Shown here piece by piece: positions 55,540-64,000 of a stretch of 64,000 nt of DNA. The position numbers were made by a program, and so were the translations under genes. The notes beneath the pieces were generated by a model. It was not told where the DNA came from and ran no database searches. It saw only the letters and a program-made list of their open reading frames with translations. Where the stretch lies: assembly GCA_914767715.1 (NCBI GenBank), contig OU612069.1, positions 23,061,387 through 23,125,386 of the forward strand. The letters are read 5' to 3'. Source of the stretch: Membranipora membranacea. Lineage: Eukaryota > Bryozoa > Gymnolaemata > Cheilostomatida > Membraniporidae. How positions within the stretch are numbered: position 1 is the first letter of the stretch; every line of letters begins with the position of its first letter.

Positions 55540-58350
55540 GTAATCCTGAAAGCTTTTAATCAAAGGGAAATCCAGCATATGATAGACCAAAACTCAGCAA
55601 CGTTCTCTGTGTCAATTCCCCTCTGACAACGCAGTACAATATCCCATTTTGTAAAAGACCAAAAGCTCTTTGAGCTAGCACCAAGAGATCTGAAATCTCA
55701 CCATCAAAAGACTCATGAAATCTCGTCTCATTACTCAAAGCTGGGAACATCTTTCCAAATACTGTTGGCAAATTTGGCTAATCTTGTTTTTACAGGGATT
55801 TTCAAAATTTTATAAAGCAGAGAGGAGCTTTGTGATCACCTCTACACATGTAAAACTCTATCGTATCTTGAGCCCCTGACAGGATTGCACAAACCATAAT
55901 GTTCAAAATATTTCTCATTGATGCAATTGTGATATTGACAGGTGGCTTTACCTTTAACAGATTCAACCCACTACAATTGACACCGGGTTACATACAAGTA
56001 CCGTTCGACATAGCCTTCAGGAATAAATACAGTAATAAGAATGAGATCAACCGAACCACCCTCTGCTCCCCCCCAGCAATTATAAAAAGCTATTAATAAT
56101 ATCGACATATTTTATGTCAGTATGTTATGTTTCATGTAATTACATACCGAAGATTTTTCACAGGTCAAATGAAATTTGGTGTTTGGAGGGGGGGGGGGGG
56201 GCTCAAGGAAATATTATTTATTAATAATGCCACTAACTGCATAATCATGTGTGATTCCATGCAAACCTGAAATAAAACTGAGAGTTCACCTACCTATACA
56301 AGCTAACAAGCTGATGGAGTCACACACAATGGTACATCCGGAGTTTTTAAGTCAGCATACACATACGTCAATCACCAATGATTTGTTGATGTTATCATAT
56401 GGTATAGATCTTTAAAAATCCTGCCTCATTTTGCTGTACAACTTGATCGAAGAAGTCTAAAATCCCAGTCATTGACTACTGCTGCTCACCAAAGCTTGCT
56501 TGTGCAATGTAAAAGTTAAATTATAAATATTAGAGGCTCGGAGATAAAGCTGCATGCAATCATGACGGAGTCAGCATAGCACATGTGCATCGGCAGCGCT
56601 ATTAGTAAGTTATGATGATATATCTGAGCTCAAGGGTGCTTCAGAGAGCAGCAAGCTTTTAGTTTACTGTTGGATAAGCTCCAACTACAATCAATAAATC
56701 TTCTGATCAGTTTGCTCGGCTTTTCAATGTCTCTTAATCCCTCCGGCTAATATAGATGTCAATGGGTGTCATCCAATTTCCACATAGATGGTCAATTTGA
56801 GGGTAGAATAATATTGTTTTAGTCTCACTTCCTTTAAAAGCGAGCCTTTTTTTGCACAATTTCATTGAGTTTCATTACCGAAAGAGCTTAACATGATAGC
56901 TGCAGAACTAGTTTGTTAAGATTTTCACAGTAGAAACAGAACAATCGATGACTTTTAAAATCCCCCATTCATCAACTTTGCTGGGTTTCCAACTTCATAA
57001 ACAATGCAGCATGTAATTTGCCCAACATTTTTTCTGTCAAGTTCATGTTTCAGCGACCAAAAACCAATCAATCCATTATCAGTCCCAAATTCGGTTATGG
57101 CATCACACAGCTATCGTTGGAGGGTTGGCAAAAATATTTGTTTGCTTAAATTGATTTCGAAGTATTTACCCATTTGATTGATTTCTCAAATTTGGAGGAA
57201 GTTGTACTGAAGACTCTTAGGCAAAGTCTGAGCCCCCAGACTATTGTCCCCAACCCGACGCCACCTCCTCCTGGGCAGGCAACACCGTATGTCAGGGTGA
57301 CTTGCGATAATTAAAATGTGATTTTGTGAGGGTTGTAGTAATCAACCTGTAGGCTGTTGGCAGTGTTTCTGTTTCCAACCAGTAGCTAACTGGAATTGAA
57401 AAGCAGCTTGATACATTAATTAATTCTATCAATTTATCAATTGCTTTATTTGTTGGATCCTAAAAATCGGACATTTAAATATCATCACATTATGTTTTTA
57501 TTACAATCGATGAGTGGTAAAACAAATAGCAAAAATTTCAGCCTTAAAAGTTTAAGGACTGAAGAATACTTTTTACTGCCCACTAATAAACTTTATGTCA
57601 TAGATCGCTCGGTATTAAATAGGAGTTTGATGTGAATATTTGACCCAGAGCGTATACAAAAAATTTAGGGGTTTTCTTATATACGGTCAGTCAATTCTTC
57701 ATAGTAGAACAACTTCTGCCAAATCATAGATATCAGGCTGTTGATCCTTTTGTCTCAAATTTTGTTTGCACATCTGATTACTATTGAAAATTAATTATCG
57801 CCAGATTCCTAGTGACAGCCATTCTTGGCATTTTCATTTTTTATTTACTGTTTATTGATAGAGCTATAAAGATCAATCAACAAGTGCTAACTACAAATAA
57901 TTACTACCCTTTAATCTTTTATCTTTCACGTCATTGGGGGGTACATTTTTTGACATTTGCTGGATTTAATTGAGCGCCTTATGTTAGTGCACTGAATAAC
58001 TGTAGTAAGTACATGTTTACTTAAGTCGTCTATATCTAAACATTTTATCCACCCTTAGGAGCTGACTGAGAGGCAAGCGGCAGCTAGGTCAACAGGGTTA
58101 TAGATGGGCTATTGAACTCGGATTCTTATAATTATTTTCTATAATGCTGTTAATTTGCTAAGTGGAGGATGTAAACAAGGTTGTGCTCAGTTTGTGTAAA
58201 CTGTTGAAGATTTCATACAAGATGATTATCTCAGTCTGTACGCAGAGAGAATCGAGGATAGCTTAACACAGTGATGTAATTACTGTCATGTCTCTAATGA
58301 GATGAGCTCAGCCTAGTGTGTGGTGCGTCACAGTCCTATTCGTAGATAAA
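55540..58350. other. no gene recognised
   Basis: AT-rich sequence with a 13-base G-run near 56,188. Only short random frames are present. Confidence 0.45.
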
Positions 58351-58505
58351 GTTAGATGATTTTGCCTGCATTTGGAGTTGCCCCCTTCTACTGGTCACAC
58401 AGCAGGCAAAGATGAAACCTGGCCAATGAACTCCCTCAGAGAGTGGGAGTTCATTGGCCTGACCGCTGAACGGCAGCAACTCAAAGTGCAAGGCCAAACT
58501 TGATC
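58351..58505. repeat. foldback MITE-like element, copy 3 (diverged, with an inner hairpin)
   Basis: The outer parts match the family at 1,212 and 59,732 (TTTGCCTGCATTTGGAGTTGC, ACTGGTCA, and AAACTTGATC at the right end). The centre has a perfect 15-bp hairpin, GGCCAATGAACTCCC (58421-58435) with its complement at 58445-58459. It is longer than the other copies by about 30 bp. Confidence 0.6.
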
Positions 58506-59731
58506 TTCACCATTCATACCATTACAAGCTGGTTATTAAAGTTAACGAGGGCAATATTGACCAGAGGGTGTCCAATGAGTGTTACATTCCACCATCAGTG
58601 ATAGCCTGTCAGATGAGGATGAAGAGTTTGTTTGGCTTATACTCATGAAACCAACCAATTGGATCACAGCAAGGTCTAGCTTGCTCGAGTAAAACACCAA
58701 CCAAAACATATGTCCATCTGCGCCAACTAATTATTGGTCACTACTGAACCAGGGACAGATTCAATGTAGGCTGTATAACAGGGTTGGACACCACTGTACA
58801 GCAAATGCAGCAGTGTACCTGCGCTGAAAAATAATAGGAGCTTTTTCGGAGGGCACTACATCAATGTGCCATTCCACAGGTTTGCACACTGATCTCAGCA
58901 AATTTAAACATATTATCTTTTTCTCATTTTTTCATGAAATTTTGCTCTCAGCATTTAAGTGAATTGGCGTTGGCTCGATACTTATGTGTTTACAACTCCC
59001 TGTGTAATTATAAAACTGCATCATCAACAGTAGCTTACAATGTAATGCGTAAAGCCTGCTGTCATAAAGGTTGCAGGTTGTACAGGTGGCCCACAGATGG
59101 ATTGGAAACTAAATACTGGTACTGTGAACTCGAAGTTAAATATATGCTTTTATAGGGAGTTATGTACTCAATATGTAAGTGGAGACAATTTATAAAGCGA
59201 TGTAGGCTTTTAGAATGTTATCTGGAAAAATTATTCGATTCGGTTTGGGTGTAAAGGATAGGCCTTAACAGGAAATGCATTATTGCATCCGAGTTCCACT
59301 CTGAAAAATGAGAAGCTTTGTGAATCCCTATGATGTGTACCAGGTAATGTCGAGGTATGCTTGGATTAGAGAATTGCAAGTATAGAACAATCGCCCTAAA
59401 GATAAAGGTAGGCAGAGCTAGAAAAGAACGCACAGCCAGGCTTGTAGTGGGGGCTGGTGGTGGGGGCTGGTGGCGTGGTCGAACTATCACACTGATGACA
59501 AGGTGATACAATGAGAGCAAACCTACCTGAGACGGATTTGGTTAGAATGCCTGTAAAGCCTTGCTGTAAGATGCAAAGACTTTTATACAGAAGACCTAAG
59601 TTTGGCCATTTGTTTTGAAGCTTAAGCTCAATCTCTGATCATGGAAAACGACGCAAATTATCTACGGTGACCTGAGAGGTGTCAACTCAGTTTGATCTAG
59701 CTCGAGCTTAAGCTCCTATGGGCTTTGGGCT
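58506..59731. other. no gene recognised
   Basis: Only short frames are present. A minus-strand acceptor (CATCTTACAG) and donor (CTCAG|GTAGGT) bracket 40 bp at 59,528-59,567, which could be a micro-exon but cannot be supported alone. Confidence 0.4.
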
Positions 59732-59846
59732 AGACCAAGTTTGGACCATATGCCTGCATTCCGAGTTGCTCCTGATCCACTGGTCACTGCGGTGTGACCA
59801 GTGGAAGGGAGCAAAAGAATGCAGGCAGTTGGATTAAACTTGTTCT
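59732..59846. repeat. foldback MITE-like element, copy 2
   Basis: An imperfect palindrome of about 115 bp shares AGACCAAGTTTGGACCAT, TGCCTGCATTC, CACTGGTCAC and GGATTAAACTTG with copy 1 at 1,212-1,331. The central arms CCACTGGTCAC / GTGACCAGTGG are perfect. Confidence 0.75.
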
Positions 59847-60180
59847 GGCGTTGGGCAGTCGGATGGGAGGCAAGCATCTGGGGGGGAGGGGGCGCTCTAA
59901 TCAATGGAAATGTAGTGAATATGGTAGTGGTACAAATGGATATGGCCTGTTAAAACTTCCAAAATGCCAAATTACTTAATAATTCACTTGTGAGCTGACT
60001 ATATTATGATTGAAATTTTTGATATTCACTAATTTTTACTCCTTGCCGACAGCATTAAGTTATACAGGGCTTGCTTCCTGAACCGAAAAATAAGGGTGGT
60101 TTTAGTGTTGCTAAAACTCTATATTTCTTGCATATTCTAGTTGAGATCAATAGCAGCTTCATAAAATAGTCTTTACTTAC

Positions 60181-60286
60181 CAGTTGTAACTGTAAACTCT
60201 GTCAGCTGACTGATTCCTACCGAAGGCAGCTACTAGCCAGTATGTCGACTCTGACTCAGGATCAGCAAAGTTGGTTTTCTCATTGT
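60181..60286 (-). CDS. candidate internal exon, possibly fibronectin-III-like
   Basis: 106 bp on the minus strand between an acceptor ending CTCAAAG and a consensus donor ACTG|GTAAGT. It is open as 2 + 34 codons + 2 and includes ADPESESTYWLVAAFGRN then QSADRVYSYN. This resembles the F and G strands of a fibronectin type III domain (Y-x-V-x-A pattern). No neighbouring exon could be joined in phase, so it may be an orphan exon of a gene I cannot trace or a chance frame. Confidence 0.3.
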
Positions 60287-60289
60287 CTT

Positions 60290-62168
60290 TGAGCCAACAC
60301 AAATGTTAAGGACCTTCGATACAACTTTGCCCTTTGATACTCTCAAACAGAATGTTTGCCCGTTCGACATTTCAGTGATCTCAATGCTGAGGGAGGGATA
60401 ACTGGTACACACTAGTATTTATGTGACAAATATTGAATGCCCGGATATTCATCAGAACATTTATCATTCTTACTCCTCCGTGGGATGAGAGGTACAAGAT
60501 ATAATCTTGTACATCTACAGCTACATCTCTGAAATCATCTTAATAGGTACAGCTATATCAGCCCTGTATCCGCTGAAATTAAATAAGCACTCTAAGGCAT
60601 AATCTTCAATCTCCCTGCAAAAAGTACTTGGCGAGTGATTGAGGAAGAAGAAATAATTCTGATTTTTCTCTATACAACATCAGAACACCGTAATCTTCTT
60701 ACCTTATTAAAATATCCCCAAAATATGGCTCATAAGTATTATCAAATATCGACCCTAAACAGCTGGAACTACAACAAAATAAATTGCAATAATGTTCTCT
60801 TACATTCATTCATGTTACTTTAGAAAATGGAATGGAATTCCATTCTCCCTGCTTTAGCCACATAGAAGGGGAATATTTCCCAAACTCCCTAGTAAAAGTG
60901 AACTTCAAGGTAAGAGTAATGCTCTCTTCACTATAGTGGAGTGTTTGTTTACTGCAGTTAGTTTTCCCTCCCTTGACCCGTCTTTGATTGGTTTAAGTTT
61001 TGGGGAGTGAAAGTTAGAGACCTCAAACTGATTTATGATTGGTCTATTTTTATCAATGAAAGGTAAAGCCAGGTGACCGCAGGTGCCCGTTCTATCTTTT
61101 ATGGCTTTAGTAGTAAAGTTGTTGTGAGTCAACTTGGTGGTCTTACTTTAACTGTCGACAGCTCTGGACACTCAAGAAGCTCACAAGGCTGATGGTGATA
61201 TCTCCAAGCACCTGTTGTGAAGGTAAGGGTAGCAACTCTGGCAGAATTCTTAATACTGGAAGGGTGATACCAAGCTTGGCAAGATTTCAACTTGGACTAA
61301 TTGTAGTATGTTTGTTTTGTTTTAACATGTCAGTGTGTTGTCAATCCGTGATTTATTGCATTTATCTGTCATTAAGATTTATTGCCATACTTCTGACACT
61401 GAATAAGGCTTAGGTTTGCTTTATGGGACATAACTGTATACATGTCATGTCAACATCCTACAAAAGTGATGCTGTTGATGTTGAGATCAGATTGGCTGTG
61501 ATATATTTAGCTTGAATTACACAAGAACAAATGTCACTACATAAATGTCGCTGAGTGCATTATACACCAACGAGTAATACAATGCTGTTGATCAAACTCG
61601 ATGTGTATGATCGTATACAGTTTGATTTTGTTTCTGGCATGGGCACTTGCATCCTTGTCGCCTAGACCTAACATATTTCATTGTATTGTTCACAGAGAGC
61701 AGACTTGATGTGACAGATTCTGATGTTTCACAGTTCTGAGTTGGCGTAGCAGTAGGCTATTGATTATCAGCTCTCTTACTATCGTAGGTCGCTAAGCTAA
61801 TGTAATTACTCAGCGAAACAAGTGTCCTTCTCCATACCTCTTCATGAATACATCAATTTAATTAGCCTAACATCTATAGCGCTGACAGCATAGTCCAAAC
61901 ACTGCAGCTCGACCATCAATCGGAATACTCAATCAATCTGTCGTCTCACATACACATCGCCAGCTCATACTCTAGTGTTGAGCTGAAGGATTAGTGTGAG
62001 TGAGATCTGAATAATTGGCATCAGAAGTAAACAGTATGCCAGCATAGATAAAGCTCCTTGAAAGCAACTCAATCGTTTGAAATAGTCACCAGGATTAAAT
62101 CAGAGAGCAACAAAGGAAAGGGACAACTTCCTGTTGAGCTTTAGCTAAATAACAATATAAGGATAAGA
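60290..62168. other. mostly non-coding; possible UTR exon near 61,160
   Basis: At 61,163-61,220 a plus-strand acceptor (ACTGTCGACAG) and donor (GTGAAG|GTAAGG) bracket about 58 bp. This could be a 5' UTR exon of the gene starting at 62,169. A 16-bp perfect palindrome, GAATGGAATTCCATTC, lies at about 60,830-60,845. Nothing else is supported. Confidence 0.35.
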
Positions 62169-62264
62169 ATGAGGTGTGGGATCTCACCCTCTGTAGTTGG
62201 TATACTGCTGACTTTACTCCACTTCAGCTCAGGATTACTTCAGAGCAGAGAGCAGTGTTCAGCT
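62169..62264 (+). CDS. first coding exon of a secreted or membrane protein (signal peptide), partial
   Basis: 32 codons from an ATG with A at -3 to a consensus donor, GCT|GTAAGT. The translation is a textbook signal peptide: an n-region MRCG, a hydrophobic core VVGILLTLLHF, and a small-residue cleavage region SSG, followed by LLQSREQCSA. The exon ends in phase 0. No downstream exon could be joined convincingly before the right edge, so the mature protein is unknown. Confidence 0.6.
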
Positions 62265-62270
62265 GTAAGT

Positions 62271-64000
62271 CGTACTTACACCGGACTAGGATATCCAGCT
62301 ATAGACGTACCGCGGAGGGCCAGATCAGGTATGACATGAAATATTTAGGCTACACTTTCTGTCATATGCTTTCTCCCCGAGTATCCGGAGTGTCCTGGAG
62401 TTGGATAGTTATATTATACTACAGGTGGGGATGGGGGTGGTAGTGTTATCTCTTTTTTCTGACCTTAATCTGAATTATGACCATATAATGCATTTTGGAT
62501 GCAGGTTTCATGGTGACCATGTTAAAAATTGAGCCTAAGTTTGCGCTCCGAAGTGCTCTGAATTCAATCTAAGATCCTCTGCGGTTTACAATGAGCTCAC
62601 AGCTTGGTGACTCCGACAAGAGTGTTTTTGATTGAGCAGTTCAATTTCTTGAACTTTTGCGATCTAGAACTTTGACAAAGGGGTAGACGGTGTTCCCAGA
62701 ATGTAAGATCCGGAGACACAGTCACAGGTCACAATTCAGTGGTTTATTATGATTTGATTCTCAGATTCGGTGTTGCTTGCATACGCTTTGTATTTTGATT
62801 ATACAGATGAAAAGTAAAACACCAGTGTAATTGCGATCTTTATCTGGTAATTTAAGTGCATTGTTTTGTGTCTCTGTTTTTCATGAAGAAAGGAAACAAT
62901 ACTGTCGAGTTGTAGCATAAAGATTTTATCAGACCTCAGTTTGAATCAAAGTCAGAAGTCAAGATTCAAATTACTGCTTCCAGTAACAGTGCAAGGAATT
63001 TAGTAATTTAAATCCAAGTTCAATTCTTTATAAATTTTCACTTGTTTTCACGATGAGCCTGAGCCTTGCAATTTGTGACTGTTATTGGATATTCTGATTA
63101 GCTGTAGGCCTCCTAGTATGATTTCGATCACTGCTGCTGTGTATTATAAACATTGTTCTATTGAATCACAGTTACAACCCAAGGTGTCAATCTGTGCTCA
63201 CCTTAGCCTACTGTTGACATATAGAAAGTACAAATAATTTACAGCTAGTTATACAGGTTTTGTATAGTCAAAAGCCTAGGGTGTCAAAATTATAAGAGCA
63301 TTACAAAGAGCATGGCCTATTTCAATGGGCACCTAGTTGTTAACTTTTCAAATGATACTAGCAGGCTATCATTTTCCCATTATATTTTAATGCTCACAAC
63401 GAAAGTTCTTCACAAAATACAATTTAGTGTTGTACTTCAATTTTAAAATGCTGGTGTGTGTTTAAAGACTTTGCTGATATATTTTGTGATCAGAATATTG
63501 ACAGTTTAATCTTATTTACCATGTCTGGGGTAGTATCCCGACCACATTTACCTTCCTCGATTTATCGAGGCCTGATCACTCTTATATAAGTTTTGATTGG
63601 GTACGATTTGGTCAGAAAATTTCACACAAGCCTTTAAAGTAGACATATTAGCATACCTTACAGACGATTTCTGACAGGTATCCGACATTTTTAAAGCTTC
63701 ACTAGTGGAGCAAGGTTGAGATAATTATCTGATTGGAGCGACAGGCTCTTCAAATGAAGTGTCATGTCTATAATCCCTTAGATATCAACTGTTGTCCAGT
63801 GAAAAGAAGAAATCCCTCAAATGCATATAAACCCACTCATTGTTAGGATTTTGACCCCACACTGTGCGCCATTTTGGATGACTTGATGGATATCTATCAT
63901 GTAATATTTGTCGTTCCATCCGTCTAAATGAAATGCTGCAAGAAATTTGATGATGCCACATTTATCTCAGCAAAAGCTGTCTCAAATCTTTAAAAGAAGT
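62271..64000. other. intron or flank of the signal-peptide gene, no further exon identified
   Basis: AT-rich sequence. I looked for phase-0 acceptors followed by an open, protein-like exon. The best site (near 63,171) opens onto 22 codons without recognisable character. The rest of the gene probably lies to the right of the window. Confidence 0.4.

Noticed and set aside
1-64000. CRISPR arrays, bacterial operons, attachment sites or phage genes
   Set aside because: No regularly spaced repeats with unique spacers and no prokaryotic gene organisation; the window is spliced metazoan DNA.

Overview
This window looks like nuclear DNA from an intron-rich, AT-rich metazoan, most likely a marine invertebrate. 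A deuterostome such as an echinoderm or hemichordate is possible, but that is a guess. The evidence is spliced genes with clean GT-AG junctions, animal families (MARVEL, Rap2, macro-PARP), a tRNA-derived SINE, a LINE, a Ty3/gypsy LTR element, inverted-repeat DNA elements and satellites. There are no operons or bacterial signals. Most open frames of 60-100 codons are chance frames in introns or intergenic DNA; the real genes appear only when exons are joined by splice site and phase.

Layout. (1) 1-3.9 kb, minus: the 5' half of a MARVEL-domain four-pass membrane protein; its 3' exons lie off the left edge. (2) 3.9-16 kb: no convincing coding exon, but hairpins and microsatellites. (3) 16.0-18.0 kb, plus: a complete two-exon Rap2-type small GTPase. 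(4) 19.1-23.3 kb, minus and convergent with Rap2: a mucin-like type I membrane protein of about 890 residues, assembled here from five exons. (5) 24.2-26.5 kb, minus: a LINE reverse transcriptase remnant split by a 1,255-bp terminal-inverted-repeat element. (6) 26.5-35.8 kb: no gene seen; a SINE, a GC-rich 61-bp minisatellite and degenerate repeats. (7) 35.9-49.6 kb, plus: a macro-domain/PARP-catalytic ADP-ribosyltransferase gene. Its introns hold an intact Ty3/gypsy element (36,381-44,168) and a 1.8-kb long-TIR element (45,195-47,023). (8) 50.5 kb: a second SINE copy. (9) 53.0-53.6 kb, minus: a small single-pass membrane protein with a possible PDZ ligand at its C terminus. (10) 55-64 kb: sparse. 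It holds two doubtful exons, two more copies of a foldback repeat, and a clear signal-peptide first exon at 62,169 whose gene leaves the window to the right.

The most striking system is the LTR retrotransposon. Its two LTRs are identical as far as I can read, and it has a 5-bp target duplication, a tRNA-Leu-type primer site, and intact gag and pol. Gag and pol are in one frame, separated only by UGA-CUA-G, which is a known stop-readthrough context. A third ORF lies in the env position behind a strong 3' splice site, but encodes a CCHC zinc-knuckle protein rather than an envelope. It has inserted, in the sense direction, into an intron of the PARP gene.
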